Shown here: positions 37,354-47,886 of the stretch, piece after piece | How the letters are laid out: each line of letters starts with the position of its first letter | Numbering within the stretch: the first letter of the stretch is position 1 | Origin: Victivallis lenta | GTDB lineage: Bacteria; Verrucomicrobiota; Lentisphaeria; Victivallales; Victivallaceae | Direction: 5' to 3' | Assembly: GCF_009695545.1 (NCBI RefSeq) | Contig: NZ_VUNS01000003.1 | Coordinates: forward strand, 248,001-312,000 | Length of the DNA stretch: 64,000 nucleotides | Translations under genes and position numbers: made by a program | Notes under the pieces: generated by a model | Databases searched by the model: none | Seen by the model: only the letters and a program-made list of their open reading frames with translations | What the model was told of the DNA's origin: nothing

Positions 37354-38619
37354 ATGGCGACCTTTGCCCCCCCGCCCGGTACGGCGGACATTTTCGCGGA
37401 CGAGGCGCGCCGCTGGCGGAATCTGGAAAACACCGCTGCGGCGGTCTTTTCCAGATACGGTTACGGTGAGCTCCGGACCCCCGTTTTCGAGTACACCGAA
37501 GTGTTTCAGAAGGGCCTCGGGAACGAGACGGAAGTGGTTCAGAAGGAGATGTATACCTTCGAGGACCGTGGCGGCCGGAGCCTGACGCTGCGCCCCGAGG
37601 GCACGGCGGGCGTCATGCGTGCGCTGTCGTGCACCGATGTCATGAACGGCGTCGAGCAGCGGGTCTACTATTACGGGCCGATGTTCCGCGGCGAACGCCC
37701 GGCGGCCGGACGCCGCCGCCAGTTCCACCAGGTCGGTGTCGAAAACGTCGGCCGGGTCGCGCCGCTCATCGATGCCGAATGCATCGCGATGCTGATGGAC
37801 TATCTGCATTCGATCGGGATCACCGACGCGAAGCTCGCGATCAATACGCGCGGCGTCATGGAGGACCGCGGTCCGGCCGGAAAGCTGCTCGCTGACTATT
37901 TCGGGCGGCATATCGACGGCATGTGCGACGACTGCAAGGCGCGGCTGACCCGCAATGTCTGGCGCATCCTCGACTGCAAGCAGGAGGCGTGCCGGAAGGT
38001 CGTCGCCGAAGCGCCGGATTATGTCGCGAGTTTCAGCGAGGCGTCGCGCGCCTACTTCGACGAAGTCCGGGCGGCGCTTACCGCGCTCGGCGTCGAATAC
38101 ACGGTCGATCCGCTGCTGGTGCGCGGGCTCGACTATTACGTGCATACCGTTTTCGAAGTCACGCACGGCGGACTCGGCGCGCAGACCGCGATCGCCGGCG
38201 GCGGCCGTTACGAACTCTATCTGCCGGGCCAGAAAAAGCCGGTCCCGGGCGTCGGTTTCGCGGCCGGCATGGAGCGGCTGCTGATGGTGCAGGACGTGCT
38301 CGGAGTCGGCGCGCCCGCCTCCCCGGTCCTGCCGGTCTACCTGGTCGGCCTCGGCGAAGAGGCGCGGATTGCGAATCTGAAGCTGGCCGGAGAGCTTCGC
38401 CGGGCCGGCATCCGGGTCGAGCTTGAGCTTGAGGAGCGCTCCTTCAAGGCGCAGCTCCGGAATGTGAATAAATCCGGCGCTCTTCTCGCAGTCATCCGCG
38501 GCGAGGAGGAGCTGAAAAAGGGAGTCGCCGCAGTCAAGACCATGGCGACCGGGGAACAGATCGAACTTGCGGATCCGGAGCTGGCCGGTTACCTGATCGG
38601 CTTCGCCCGGAACCTTTAA
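37354..38619 (+). CDS. hisS: Histidine-tRNA ligase
   Basis: The product has 421 residues. It is a class II synthetase: motif 2 is LTLRPEGTAGVMRA with YYYGPMFRGERPAAGRRRQFHQ, the histidine motif is LVRGLDYYVHTVFEV, then AIAGGGRY, and motif 3 is GVGFAAGMERLL. The anticodon-binding domain follows (VLPVYLVGLGEEARIANLKL; FKAQLRNVNKSGALLAVI). The ATG at 37354 has GGGAG 8 bases upstream. adk follows 24 bases later. Confidence 0.97.
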   Translation: MATFAPPPGTADIFADEARRWRNLENTAAAVFSRYGYGELRTPVFEYTEVFQKGLGNETEVVQKEMYTFEDRGGRSLTLRPEGTAGVMRALSCTDVMNGVEQRVYYYGPMFRGERPAAGRRRQFHQVGVENVGRVAPLIDAECIAMLMDYLHSIGITDAKLAINTRGVMEDRGPAGKLLADYFGRHIDGMCDDCKARLTRNVWRILDCKQEACRKVVAEAPDYVASFSEASRAYFDEVRAALTALGVEYTVDPLLVRGLDYYVHTVFEVTHGGLGAQTAIAGGGRYELYLPGQKKPVPGVGFAAGMERLLMVQDVLGVGAPASPVLPVYLVGLGEEARIANLKLAGELRRAGIRVELELEERSFKAQLRNVNKSGALLAVIRGEEELKKGVAAVKTMATGEQIELADPELAGYLIGFARNL

Positions 38620-38643
38620 CTTTACATCAAAGAGAGAAAGACA

Positions 38644-39294
38644 ATGCTGAAACAGAAAAATCTGATCTTCGTCGGCGCTCCGGGCGCGGGCAAGGGAACC
38701 TTCTCGGCGCTGCTGCTCGAGCGTCATCCGATGGCGCATATCTCGACCGGCGACATTCTGCGCGACGAAGTCAAGCGCGACACCGAACTCGGCCGCGAGG
38801 CCGCAAAACTCATGAAGGAAGGCAAGCTCGTTCCGGACGAAGTCATTGCCGGGATGGTGCGCGAACGTCTCGCGCAGCCCGACTGCGATAACGGCTTCAT
38901 TCTCGACGGCTTTCCGCGGACCATCCGCCAGGCCGAACTGCTTGAGGAGGCACTCTCCTCGCTCGGCAGGAAGCTCGACCGCGTCGTCTACTTCAAGGTC
39001 GACGACGATGTGATCCTGAAGCGCCTGACCGCCCGGCTGAACTGCAGAAAGTGCGGCAAGATCTACAACAAGCTCTTTATGCCGCCGAAGGTCGAGAACG
39101 TCTGCGACGACTGCGGCTCCGAGCTGTTCCAGCGGCCGGACGACTCGCTCGAGACCGCGAAGTCGCGCCTCGAGGTCTTCTACAGGCAGACCAGCCCGCT
39201 TATCGATTATTACCGGAAGCAGGGGCTGATGCTTGAAATCACCGAGACCGACAAGGACAAGATCTGCGCCGTTCTCGCGGCGGAGCTGGAATAA
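38644..39294 (+). CDS. adk: Adenylate kinase, zinc-binding LID type
   Basis: The product has 216 residues. The P-loop is IFVGAPGAGKGTFSALL, the NMP site ISTGDILRDEV, and the core GFILDGFPRTIRQAELL. The LID has two Cys pairs (NCRKCGKIYN and NVCDDCGSELF), the zinc form common in Gram-positives and many others. It interconverts AMP, ADP and ATP. It is followed after 2 bases by map, then infA, a classic order at the end of the spc ribosomal operon, here detached from it. Confidence 0.97.
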   Translation: MLKQKNLIFVGAPGAGKGTFSALLLERHPMAHISTGDILRDEVKRDTELGREAAKLMKEGKLVPDEVIAGMVRERLAQPDCDNGFILDGFPRTIRQAELLEEALSSLGRKLDRVVYFKVDDDVILKRLTARLNCRKCGKIYNKLFMPPKVENVCDDCGSELFQRPDDSLETAKSRLEVFYRQTSPLIDYYRKQGLMLEITETDKDKICAVLAAELE

Positions 39295-39296
39295 TC

Positions 39297-40067
39297 ATGT
39301 CGCGCGATCAGGTCATCCACACTCCGGAGGAGATTGCGCGGATTCGTCTCGCCGCCGCGGTTACCGCGCAGGTCCGCGACGAAATTGCCGCCCAGGCCCG
39401 GCCCGGCATGACCACGTTCGATCTGGATCAGCTCGCCGGCGAGCTGATCCGCGCGACCGGCGGGAAGAGCGCGTTTCTCGGCTATCGCGGCTACCCCGGC
39501 AACATCTGCATCTCGGTCAATGACGAAGTCGTGCACGGCATCGGCACGCCGGACCGCATTCTGCTCGATACGGACATCGTCAGCATCGATGTCGGCATCG
39601 AGCTCGACGGCGGCATCGGCGATACGGCGCTGACTTTCGGTTTCGGGGAGCTGACGCCGGATCTCAAGCGGCTGCTGCACGGCACGAAAGAGGCGCTGAT
39701 GGCCGGTATCAAGCAGGCGAAGCGCGGAAACTGCATCCGGGACATCAGCCAGGCGGTCGAATCCACCGCGAAGAGGCACCGTCTCGGCGTGGTGCGCGAA
39801 TATGTCGGCCACGGCTGCGGCGTGAAGCTCCACGAGCCGCCGGAGGTGCCGAATTTCGTCGGCTTCGGCCGCGGCGCGCTGCTGGTTCCGGGGATGGTGA
39901 TCTGCATTGAGCCGATGTTGAATCTCGGGACGCACAAGGTCACGACCGATTCGCATGACCACTGGACGGTACGAACTCGAGACGGCGCCTGCGCCGCTCA
40001 TTTTGAACATATGGTTTTAATCACAGAAAACGAATCGGAGATTTTAACGTGGCCAAAGACGACGTAA
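39297..40067 (+). CDS. map: Methionine aminopeptidase, type I
   Basis: The product has 256 residues and removes the initiator methionine. Metal ligands are visible in [19 protein letters not shown] (two Asp), [13 protein letters not shown] (His), CIEPMLNLG (Glu) and [12 protein letters not shown] (Glu). The start is 2 bases after the adk stop, and the last 19 bases overlap infA. Confidence 0.97.
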   Translation: MSRDQVIHTPEEIARIRLAAAVTAQVRDEIAAQARPGMTTFDLDQLAGELIRATGGKSAFLGYRGYPGNICISVNDEVVHGIGTPDRILLDTDIVSIDVGIELDGGIGDTALTFGFGELTPDLKRLLHGTKEALMAGIKQAKRGNCIRDISQAVESTAKRHRLGVVREYVGHGCGVKLHEPPEVPNFVGFGRGALLVPGMVICIEPMLNLGTHKVTTDSHDHWTVRTRDGACAAHFEHMVLITENESEILTWPKTT

Positions 40068-40267
40068 TTCGCGTGGAAGGGGTGGTGCGCGAGCTGCTGC
40101 CCAACACAATGTTCAAGGTGGAGATCCAGACCGGTCATACGGTCAACGCCCACATTTCGGGCAAGATGCGCATGAACTTCATCCGCATCCTGCCGGGGGA
40201 TTCGGTGACGCTCGAAATGTCGCCGTACGACCTGACCAAAGGCCGGATCGTTTTCCGCAAGAAATGA
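40049..40267 (+). CDS. infA: Translation initiation factor IF-1
   Basis: The product has 72 residues, the usual length, forming an OB-fold: [40 protein letters not shown] and [20 protein letters not shown]. The start is GTG at 40049, with GGAG 8 bases upstream and inside map. It is the last gene of hisS-adk-map-infA. Confidence 0.97.
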   Translation: MAKDDVIRVEGVVRELLPNTMFKVEIQTGHTVNAHISGKMRMNFIRILPGDSVTLEMSPYDLTKGRIVFRKK

Positions 40268-40268
40268 C

Positions 40269-40308
40269 GCGGGCGAAGGAGCCTGGTCCGGGCTCCTTTC
40301 CCGCTTTT
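40269..40308 (+). terminator. Terminator after infA
   Basis: GCGGG-CGA-AGGAGCC pairs with GGCTCCT-TT-CCCGC around a short loop, followed by four T. Confidence 0.8.
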
Positions 40309-40379
40309 CTGCGGTCAGGCTGTTTTATCGATTGACGGTTAATCATATTCAATATTCAACGCAGGGAAAGAAGGAAGAA

Positions 40380-41588
40380 ATGAAGGTACTGGTCATCAAC
40401 GCGGGCAGCAGTTCGATGAAATTCACGCTGTTCTCGATGGCGAACAACACGGTTTTGGCCAAAGGACAGTTCGAGCGTCTCGGCACCGACAAGCCGAACA
40501 TGATCTACAAGCGCCTGTCCGACGGGCTCAAGTTCGAAGGGATCGTACCGGTCAGGAATCTCGAAGAGGCGCTCAAGCGGGTCTGCGCCAAGCTGGTCGA
40601 TCCGGCCGACGGCGTCATGAAGGACCTCGGCGAAATCGTGGCGATCGGCCATCGCGTCCTGCTCGGCGGGGAGAAGATCACGAAGCCGGTGAAGGTGGAC
40701 GAGGGCGTCAAGGAGATCATCCGCGAATACATTCCGCTCGGGCCGCTGCACAACCCGGCCAACCTCGCCGGCATCGAGGCGTGCGAAGCCGCCATGCCGG
40801 GCATTCCGAACGTGGCCGTGTTCGACACCCAGTTCCATATGACCATGCCGCCGGAAGCATATCTCTACGCGATTCCGACCGAATATTACGAGAAGTACGG
40901 CATCCGCAAATACGGTTTCCACGGCACGAGCCACCGCTATGTGACGCTCGCCACCGCCGAATTCCTCGGCAAGAAACCGGAGGATGTGACGCTTATTACC
41001 TGCCACCTCGGCAACGGCTGCAGCATGGCGGCGGTCAAGAACGGCAAGGTCATCGATACGACGATGGGCCTGACGCCGCTCGAAGGGCTCATGATGGGCA
41101 CCCGGTCCGGCGACCTCGACCCGGCCGTCGTGATCCACCTGATCGAGCTGGGTCATTCGACGAAGGAGGTCGACACGATCCTGAACAAGAAGTCCGGCCT
41201 CTACGGCGTCGGCGGCATCAACTCCGGCGACATGCGCGACATGATCAACGCGGCCGAGGGCGGCAATGAGCAGGCGGAGCTCGCGCTCAAGATGTTCGCC
41301 CGGCGCGTGGTCAAATACGTCGGCGCCTACTATGTCCTGCTCGGCGGGGCGGATGCGCTGGTCTTCACCGGCGGCGTCGGCGAATATTCGGTTCCGATGC
41401 GCAAGCGCATCACGAGCCAGCTCGGTGCGCTCGGCCTGAAGCTCGACGACGAGCGCAACAAGGAGTGCTTCGGCAAGCCGGGCGTGATCTCGACCGACGA
41501 CAGCAAGTGGAAGATGATCGTCATGCCGACCGACGAGGAGCTCATGATCGCGACGGATACGGTCAACACGCTCGGACTCAAGAAGTAA
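40380..41588 (+). CDS. ackA: Acetate kinase
   Basis: The product has 402 residues. VLVINAGSSSMKFTLF is the N-terminal signature, with YGIRKYGFHGTSHRYVT, ITCHLGNGCSMAAVKNG, MGLTPLEGLMMGTRSGDLDP and FTGGVGEYSVPMRK further on. It makes ATP and acetate from acetyl phosphate. The ATG at 40380 has AAGGAAG upstream. It pairs with pta in the fermentative acetate pathway. Confidence 0.98.
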   Translation: MKVLVINAGSSSMKFTLFSMANNTVLAKGQFERLGTDKPNMIYKRLSDGLKFEGIVPVRNLEEALKRVCAKLVDPADGVMKDLGEIVAIGHRVLLGGEKITKPVKVDEGVKEIIREYIPLGPLHNPANLAGIEACEAAMPGIPNVAVFDTQFHMTMPPEAYLYAIPTEYYEKYGIRKYGFHGTSHRYVTLATAEFLGKKPEDVTLITCHLGNGCSMAAVKNGKVIDTTMGLTPLEGLMMGTRSGDLDPAVVIHLIELGHSTKEVDTILNKKSGLYGVGGINSGDMRDMINAAEGGNEQAELALKMFARRVVKYVGAYYVLLGGADALVFTGGVGEYSVPMRKRITSQLGALGLKLDDERNKECFGKPGVISTDDSKWKMIVMPTDEELMIATDTVNTLGLKK

Positions 41589-41624
41589 ACAACCTGAAAA
41601 TTGATTGATTTGGAGTAAGTTGAA

Positions 41625-42632
41625 ATGTCGATTCTGACAACCCTGATCGAACGCGCCCGGAAGAACCCGAAAGTGATCGTCCTGCCGGAAGGGCAGGACC
41701 CGCGCGTGGTCGCCGCCGCGAACAAGGCGGTCGAAGAAAAAGTCGTCGCAAAAGCCGTTGTGCTCGGCAGCGAGGCGGAAATCGCCGAAGCCTGCGCGAA
41801 GGCGGGCATCGCCGCTCGCAACTTCGAAACGATCGACTACCTGAACAGCGGGCTCTTCAACGATTTCGCCGCCGAGTTCTGCAAGATGCGCGAGAAGAAG
41901 GGCATGACGCCGGAGAAGGCCGCCGCGACCATGAAAAGCCGGATCTACTTCGGTGCGATGATGTGCCGCCGCGGCCTGGCCGACGGCCTGGTGGCCGGCA
42001 GCATCGCTTCGACCGCCGATATGCTGCGTGCCGCGTTCCACTGCATCGGGACCGCGCCGGGAATCAAAATCGCGAGCAGCTGCTTCGTGATGGACCTCAA
42101 GAGCCCGACTCCGTCCGGCGACGATGTGCTGCTGTTCGCGGATTGCGGCGTGAACCCGAATCCGAATGCGCAGGAGCTCGTCGACATCGCGCTGGCCACC
42201 AGTGCGACCTACCGTTCGCTGCTCGGCGGCCAGCCGAAGGTCGCATTCCTGTCGTTCTCGACCAGGGGCAGCGCCGACCATGAGATTCTGAACAAGGTCA
42301 AGGAGGCCGCCGCGCTGATGAAGGAGAAGATCGAGGCTGAAAAGCTCGATATCGTCGCCGACGGCGAACTTCAGGCCGACGCTGCGCTGGTGCCGGGCGT
42401 CGCCGCCGCCAAAGCGCCGGGCAGCCCGCTTGCAGGCGGCGCGAACATCCTGATCTTCCCGGACCTGAACGCGGGCAACATCGGCTACAAGCTCGTGCAG
42501 CGTCTCGCGAAGGCCGACGCCTACGGCCCGATTCTGCAGGGATTGGCGAAGCCGCTGAACGACCTGTCGCGCGGCTGCGTTTCCGAAGACATCTTCGGCC
42601 AGATCGTCATCACGGTCTGCCAGGCGAAGTAA
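41625..42632 (+). CDS. pta: Phosphate acetyltransferase
   Basis: The product has 335 residues, the short single-domain form. VIVLPEGQDPRVVAAANKAV opens the protein, with GLADGLVAGSIASTADMLRA, VAFLSFSTRGSADH, DGELQADAALVPGVA and ANILIFPDLNAGNIGYKLVQ later. It converts acetyl-CoA and phosphate to acetyl phosphate. GGAG lies 9 bases before the ATG, 36 bases after ackA, so the two are an operon. Confidence 0.98.
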   Translation: MSILTTLIERARKNPKVIVLPEGQDPRVVAAANKAVEEKVVAKAVVLGSEAEIAEACAKAGIAARNFETIDYLNSGLFNDFAAEFCKMREKKGMTPEKAAATMKSRIYFGAMMCRRGLADGLVAGSIASTADMLRAAFHCIGTAPGIKIASSCFVMDLKSPTPSGDDVLLFADCGVNPNPNAQELVDIALATSATYRSLLGGQPKVAFLSFSTRGSADHEILNKVKEAAALMKEKIEAEKLDIVADGELQADAALVPGVAAAKAPGSPLAGGANILIFPDLNAGNIGYKLVQRLAKADAYGPILQGLAKPLNDLSRGCVSEDIFGQIVITVCQAK

Positions 42633-42652
42633 TTGTTTCTCCGATCAATCCG

Positions 42653-42688
42653 GCCCTTCTCCGCTTCCGGGCGGGGGAGGGCTTTTTT
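42653..42688 (+). terminator. Terminator of ackA-pta
   Basis: GCCCTTCTCCG pairs with CGGGGGAGGGC (one G-T), followed by six T. Confidence 0.85.
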
Positions 42689-43072
42689 CTGCCCGGATGG
42701 CTTCGGACTCTGTTCCGGGCTTGCTGCCGCCGGACGGCATGAAGAGATCCGTCCCGTAATCGGAGCGTCGGTCGTCATGCGATTTTTCTTCCTGCCGTGA
42801 AATAGTTGCGGAGCCGGGTCGGATCTGTCGTCTCCTTGCCGGAGACGCGGGATATTTGCTTCGCTTGAGAAATCACGCCGGAATCGTAAGAGAGGCGGTT
42901 TTTCATCTTCGTCTGCCATATCGTAATTTTTTCAGAAATTTTGCCGTTCGCTATTGCTTTTTATGATATAGTTTGTCATAATTAAATATAGATCATAATG
43001 TGAATTTATAGATGGATGGTTGATTCGCAGGAAGGTGCCGGGAACGGCAGTCAACATGGGAGGATGCGGTCG
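42689..43072. other. Intergenic region before the GH39-like cluster
   Basis: No gene is supported here. A perfect 7-base-arm hairpin CGTCTCC-TTGCC-GGAGACG lies at 42829-42847 without a T-run. The last 130 bases turn AT-rich and hold possible promoter boxes (TTGCCG 42943-42948 with TATAGT 42967-42972; also CATAAT 42977-42982). Confidence 0.45.
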
Positions 43073-45961
43073 ATGAGACATTTTCTGATTGGAGCCGGAT
43101 TTTTTGCGGTGCTGTGCGCTGTCGTGCTCCGGGTTCCGGCGGCGGAGCCCGAATGGGCAGGAAGGATGAACCGGGCGGAGAACTGGACGAGAAACGCTTC
43201 GGGAGAACTGAACATCGTGCAGGAGAACGGCGCTGTGCGGTTCGAAGCCTTCTTTGCCGAAGCCGGGGATCTCTGGTTCTATCCGGTTTTCGCGCTGCGG
43301 CAGTTCGATTCGGCGGCAGGTTGCACGGAGCTTTCGTTCGAGGTGAAGGCGGATTGTCCGGGCGGCATCAGACACGCCTTCGTGATTGCCGGCGGGCGTT
43401 ATCTCGCCTATCCGGTTCCCGGCCCGGAGTGGCGGCGCGTGAGTGTGAAGCTGGACCCGGCCGATGCCGCAACGCTGCGGACGTTTTCGGTCGGCCTGAA
43501 CCCGGAGAATCCCGGGAAAACCACGCTTCGGGTGCGCGGTTTCCGGCTGGTTGCGGACGGCGGGCCGGTCGATCCGTCGCTGCTTCCGCCGCTGCCGGTC
43601 GTGATGGCGGTAAAGAGCAAACCGGTCTCCGGAGTTTTTTACGACACCGAACCGGTCCGGTTCGAGTTTGGCGGATCGATCGCGGGAAATCTGCGTTACC
43701 GGGTTGCGGACTGGACCGGAGAGACCGTTTCCGCGGGAGCCTGGCCGGAGAACGGCGGCAGGCAGCTGACGCTGCCGGAGCTGCCGCGCGGCTATTATAC
43801 GCTGGCGCTCGAGTCGGACAGCCGGAAATTCGGCGAACCGATGAGCTTTGCGGTCGTTGCGGACGCCTCGACGCGGAAACCGAATCCGGAAAGCTTCTTC
43901 GCCGTGGATACGGCGCAGAGCTGGCTCTCCGGCGCGAAGAAGTGGAACGAACGCTTTCCGGGCGAGCAGTACGGAGCGGTCAGCGAACTCTGCCGCCGGG
44001 CCGGTTTCAGTGTGGTCCGCGACCGTTTCGGCTGGAAACATGTCGAACCTGAACGCGGCGTTTTCGATCCCGGAGTTTACGAACGCAACGCCGCTTTGCT
44101 GGAGGAACGCGGCATTCGGATCTGCACGATTTTCGACATGGCACCGGCGTGGACGAAGCCGACGGATGACTTTCCGAATGATCTGGCGGCGGTGTACGAA
44201 TCGTCGAAGCGGTTGGCCGGACAGTATCGCGGCCGGATTTTCGCCTGGGAATTTTTCAATGAGCCCGACAATGCTTTCCACGGGCCGGCCTGGCTTCTGG
44301 CCGCCGGAACCAAGGCGTTTTCGCTCGGTGTCAAGGCGGCTGATCCGGCGCTCCGGGTGCTGAACAGCTCTTTCTGCGTCTCCCCGCTGCAGCATTTCGC
44401 CCATACCGCGCTCAAAAGCGGCATCGGTGAATACATCGATGCCTTCAATTACCATGTGTACAGCTCGCTTTCGGATTATCCGTGGACGATTTCGCGGCTG
44501 CGTTCCGAGATGGCGAAGCACGGCCTCGGACACATGCCGGTTTGGCTGACCGAAAACGGCACGAATGTCGATGGAAACGCCGCGTGCCGGAGTTACCGCC
44601 CCGGCACGATGGTGCATTCGTTCCGGCAGGAGCTGCAGGTCGCCGAATTCGTGCCGAAATCGCAGCTTCTCATGCAGTCACTCGGGGTGGAGCGGGATTT
44701 CTTTTTCGTCATGACGCCGTACTGGGAAAACGAGGGGAAGAAGGATTGGGGACTGCTTCGCATGGACCTGACGGTCAAGCCCGCCTATGTCGCCTTCGCC
44801 GCGCTGAATGCGGAGCTCGGCAATGCGCGTTTGCTCGGCACGCTTGAACCGGCGGAGAACGTGTGCGGCTACCTCTATGCACAGCCGGACGGCACGCAGA
44901 CGCTCGCATTCTGGAGCAAAAGCGGAATCGACGGCCGGGAGTTCGACGGAAAGGAACGGAAATTCCGCCTGAAGCAGCCGGACGGCAGCTACCGGCTGAG
45001 CGGCATTTTCGGCACACCGTCACGGGTTCGGTCGGAGAACGGCTCGCTCGAATTGACCGCGACGCGTTATCCGGCCTATCTCGGCGGACTTTCGGGATTG
45101 TCCGCGACGGTTCCGGTTCCGGCGGCGGCCGCCCCGGAGCGGCCGGATCAGTACGACCTTTCGATCGTGCTGAAGCCGGTTCCCGGGGAGGAGTTCAAGG
45201 TTGCCCGATCCGGTGCGTATGCGGATTTGACCGCGATCCCCGGCAAACTGACGCTTGAAGTGTACAATTTCAGCGCGGAGCCGAAAAGCGGTTTCGTCAC
45301 GATGCGGGGCGGACGGGCGGCCGGACTTCCGGAGAAGCTGACGGTCGGACCATTTTCGAAGGTGGAAATTCCGCTTGAAGTCACGCCGGAGATTCCGGCG
45401 GGCGGCTGTCAGGTCGACCTGGCCTTCTCCGGCCGCTTCGGCGGCCGGGAGATCACACCCGCCGTCGTGCCGCTGATCCAGACCGGGGCGATGCTGGCGG
45501 AGAACGTCGGCCGGGAGCCGGAGTGGCGCAGCCCGGCCCGCTGGCGGGCGAATTCCTCCGGGGAAATGGAGATCTCCTTCGATGAGAAGGAGCAGGCGCT
45601 GAAACTGAAAACCGTCTTCGCTCCCGGCACCGACCGCTGGATCTATCCGGAATATCTGCTCGATCTGCCGGGCGAGTCATTGGCCGGGGCGGTCGGCATC
45701 ACTTTCGAGATCAAAGCCGGGCCCGAGATCCGGCACGGCATTGCCTACACGGCGCTGATGGCGGTGCTCGACACGGTGCAGGAGCACGGCAAGGCGTTCT
45801 GGATGCGTTTCCCCGCGGTGTCGGACAAGTGGGAAAAGCGGATCGTGATCTTCGGCGGTTTCGATCCCGCCGGCGTCAGGATGCTGCGCATCGGCATGAA
45901 TCCGAAGTGCGATGATTTCACCTACTACATCCGCAACGTACGGGTTGTCTACGGCAAATAA
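43073..45961 (+). CDS. Secreted clan GH-A hydrolase (GH39-like) with duplicated terminal modules
   Basis: The product has 962 residues. A signal peptide ([24 protein letters not shown]) is followed by a beta module at about residues 25-180, then a barrel with [34 protein letters not shown] (acid/base Glu) and [13 protein letters not shown] (nucleophile Glu). A second copy of the N-terminal module occupies about residues 814-962: both start EPEW, then have W-N-SGE, SFE/TFE-K and RHA/RHG blocks and end near [15 protein letters not shown]. The modules probably bind carbohydrate. I use the ATG at 43073, where GGAGG lies 9 bases upstream; in-frame ATGs at 43016 and 43064 are less likely. A prepilin-like gene follows immediately. 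Confidence 0.8.
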   Translation: MRHFLIGAGFFAVLCAVVLRVPAAEPEWAGRMNRAENWTRNASGELNIVQENGAVRFEAFFAEAGDLWFYPVFALRQFDSAAGCTELSFEVKADCPGGIRHAFVIAGGRYLAYPVPGPEWRRVSVKLDPADAATLRTFSVGLNPENPGKTTLRVRGFRLVADGGPVDPSLLPPLPVVMAVKSKPVSGVFYDTEPVRFEFGGSIAGNLRYRVADWTGETVSAGAWPENGGRQLTLPELPRGYYTLALESDSRKFGEPMSFAVVADASTRKPNPESFFAVDTAQSWLSGAKKWNERFPGEQYGAVSELCRRAGFSVVRDRFGWKHVEPERGVFDPGVYERNAALLEERGIRICTIFDMAPAWTKPTDDFPNDLAAVYESSKRLAGQYRGRIFAWEFFNEPDNAFHGPAWLLAAGTKAFSLGVKAADPALRVLNSSFCVSPLQHFAHTALKSGIGEYIDAFNYHVYSSLSDYPWTISRLRSEMAKHGLGHMPVWLTENGTNVDGNAACRSYRPGTMVHSFRQELQVAEFVPKSQLLMQSLGVERDFFFVMTPYWENEGKKDWGLLRMDLTVKPAYVAFAALNAELGNARLLGTLEPAENVCGYLYAQPDGTQTLAFWSKSGIDGREFDGKERKFRLKQPDGSYRLSGIFGTPSRVRSENGSLELTATRYPAYLGGLSGLSATVPVPAAAAPERPDQYDLSIVLKPVPGEEFKVARSGAYADLTAIPGKLTLEVYNFSAEPKSGFVTMRGGRAAGLPEKLTVGPFSKVEIPLEVTPEIPAGGCQVDLAFSGRFGGREITPAVVPLIQTGAMLAENVGREPEWRSPARWRANSSGEMEISFDEKEQALKLKTVFAPGTDRWIYPEYLLDLPGESLAGAVGITFEIKAGPEIRHGIAYTALMAVLDTVQEHGKAFWMRFPAVSDKWEKRIVIFGGFDPAGVRMLRIGMNPKCDDFTYYIRNVRVVYGK

Positions 45962-45978
45962 TGGAAGGAAATGGTGGT

Positions 45979-46704
45979 ATGATGAAGAAATTTACCTTGA
46001 TCGAACTGCTTGTCGTAATTGCGATCATCGCGATTCTCGCCTCGATGCTGCTGCCGGCGCTGAACCAGGCGCGTGAATCCGGCAAACGGGCCTCCTGCGT
46101 CAACAATCTCGGCCAGATCGGCCGCGGAATCATCCTGTACACGAATGACTTCAACGGCTGCATCGTGCTCCGCGACCGGAATGAAAACAATCTGCCGCAG
46201 GTGCTCGGCGGGGAAAACGCGGCCGGAGGAAACGGGAATTTCAAAAACTCAGCCTACCTGACCGCCACAAGCTTGTTCTTCTGCACGAAGACGCCGGGGC
46301 CGAACCGGGACTATACGAAATATTTCAGCTACGCGTTCCTGCACCCGGTCGTGCCGGACTGGAACGGAATCACCGGCGCTTCGATCATCCGGGACCCGAT
46401 CGACGGCGGCTGGAACGGCGGAACGCTGGTCTATCACCGGATTCCGCAAGCCTCCCGGTTCCTGCTCGGCGCCTGTTCCCGGCGCATTGAGAACGGAAAC
46501 ACCGGGTACGGCTACTGGGCTTTCCGGCCGACCGGCAACTTCCTGGAGGGGACCGGCGGAATCGCGCTGAACCACGGCAAAAAGGCCAATGTCCTGATGG
46601 CGGACGGGCATGTCGCCGCACAGGAGGCGGGCGATCTGCGCAACGGCCTCTGCCAGATCAAACAGGTCGTCGGCTCCGCCGGAGAGACGATCACCATGCC
46701 CTGA
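45979..46704 (+). CDS. Prepilin-like (pseudopilin) protein, H-X9-DG type
   Basis: The product has 241 residues. [20 protein letters not shown] is the cleavage and helix segment, and [20 protein letters not shown] the H-X9-DG motif. Its ATG at 45979 has AAGGA 9 bases upstream; an ATG at 45961 overlaps the previous stop (TAATG) but lacks a binding site, and 45982 is also possible. The tight link to the preceding hydrolase and the following GH99-like gene indicates one operon. Confidence 0.92.
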   Translation: MMKKFTLIELLVVIAIIAILASMLLPALNQARESGKRASCVNNLGQIGRGIILYTNDFNGCIVLRDRNENNLPQVLGGENAAGGNGNFKNSAYLTATSLFFCTKTPGPNRDYTKYFSYAFLHPVVPDWNGITGASIIRDPIDGGWNGGTLVYHRIPQASRFLLGACSRRIENGNTGYGYWAFRPTGNFLEGTGGIALNHGKKANVLMADGHVAAQEAGDLRNGLCQIKQVVGSAGETITMP

Positions 46705-46716
46705 CCGGAGACGATC

Positions 46717-47856
46717 ATGAAGGATATCCAGATTGCTGTTTACTACTTTCCGAACTACCACGCCGATCCGCGCAACGAAGCGGTTCACGGGCGGGGCTGG
46801 ACCGAATGGGAGCTTGTGCGCAGTGCGCGGCCGCGTTTCCCCGGGCACCGGCAGCCGAAGGTGCCGCTCTGGGGGTGGGAAGACGAGGCCGATCCGCGCG
46901 TCATGGCCCGGAAAATCCGGGCGGCCTCCGACTCCGGAATCGACGCATTCCTGTTCGACTGGTATTATTATGACGACGGCCCGTTCCTCGAACGGGCGCT
47001 GCTGGAAGGTTTCCACGGCGCGCCGAACTGCGGAGAACTCGCCTATGCGCTGATGTGGGCCAATCATGACTGGACTGACATTCACCCTCTCCCGGCGGAC
47101 GGCAGCGCACGGCTGCTTCACCGCGGCGCGGTCACGCCGGAGAGCTTTGAACGGATGACTGATTATATGATCGGAACCCACTTCCGGCATCCGTCCTATT
47201 GGAAAATCGACGGCTGCCCGTATTTCTCGATTTACGAAGTTTACCAGCTGGCCGCAGGGCTCGGCGGCTGGGAGAATGCGGCGGCCGCGCTCGGCCGGTT
47301 CCGGAGCAAGGTGCGGAAGGCCGGCTTCCCGGGGCTGCACCTGAACGCGGTGCTCTGGGGCGTGCAACTGCTTCCGGGCGAAACGGCGGCGGACTGTCCG
47401 GAAGAGATCGTCCGGCGCCTTCGATTCGACAGCGTGACCAGCTATGTCTGGGTTCACCACGCCCGGCTCGACCGCTTTCCGCGCACCGGCTGCCGCGAAG
47501 TGTTTGAGGCGAACCGCGCGTATTGGGAGGAGGCTGCCCGGAAGTTCGGCGTGCCGTATTTCCCGAATGTGACGGTCGGCTGGGACCCGTCTCCGCGAAC
47601 TGTCCAGAATCTGCCGTTCACCAACGCGGGTTATCCGCATATGCCGATCATGGAACAGGCTCCCCGCGAATTCGGGGCGGCGCTGGAGGCCGCCGCACAG
47701 TTCGCCGCCGGACTCCCGCCCTCGCAGCGGATCGTGACCGTCAATGCCTGGAATGAATGGACCGAGGGCAGCTATCTCGAGCCGGATGAAGCGAACGGCT
47801 TCGCCTGTCTCAACGAGATCCGCTGCCGGAAGCGTCCGGCCGAAGCCGTGGTCTGA
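46717..47856 (+). CDS. GH99-like (WbsX family) protein
   Basis: The product has 379 residues with no signal peptide. QIAVYYFPNYHADPRN, GWTEWELVRSARPRFPGHRQPKVPLWG, GIDAFLFDWYYYDDGPFLERAL and VTVNAWNEWTEGSYLEPD are the typical blocks of the WbsX/glycosyltransferase-associated family, related to GH99 endo-mannosidases. Family members occur in polysaccharide synthesis and degradation loci. Here the company of a secreted hydrolase suggests degradation. The catalytic activity of the family is not settled. Confidence 0.88.
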   Translation: MKDIQIAVYYFPNYHADPRNEAVHGRGWTEWELVRSARPRFPGHRQPKVPLWGWEDEADPRVMARKIRAASDSGIDAFLFDWYYYDDGPFLERALLEGFHGAPNCGELAYALMWANHDWTDIHPLPADGSARLLHRGAVTPESFERMTDYMIGTHFRHPSYWKIDGCPYFSIYEVYQLAAGLGGWENAAAALGRFRSKVRKAGFPGLHLNAVLWGVQLLPGETAADCPEEIVRRLRFDSVTSYVWVHHARLDRFPRTGCREVFEANRAYWEEAARKFGVPYFPNVTVGWDPSPRTVQNLPFTNAGYPHMPIMEQAPREFGAALEAAAQFAAGLPPSQRIVTVNAWNEWTEGSYLEPDEANGFACLNEIRCRKRPAEAVV

Positions 47857-47886
47857 TTCCGCGCGGGAACCGGAGTGCGGCTCCGG

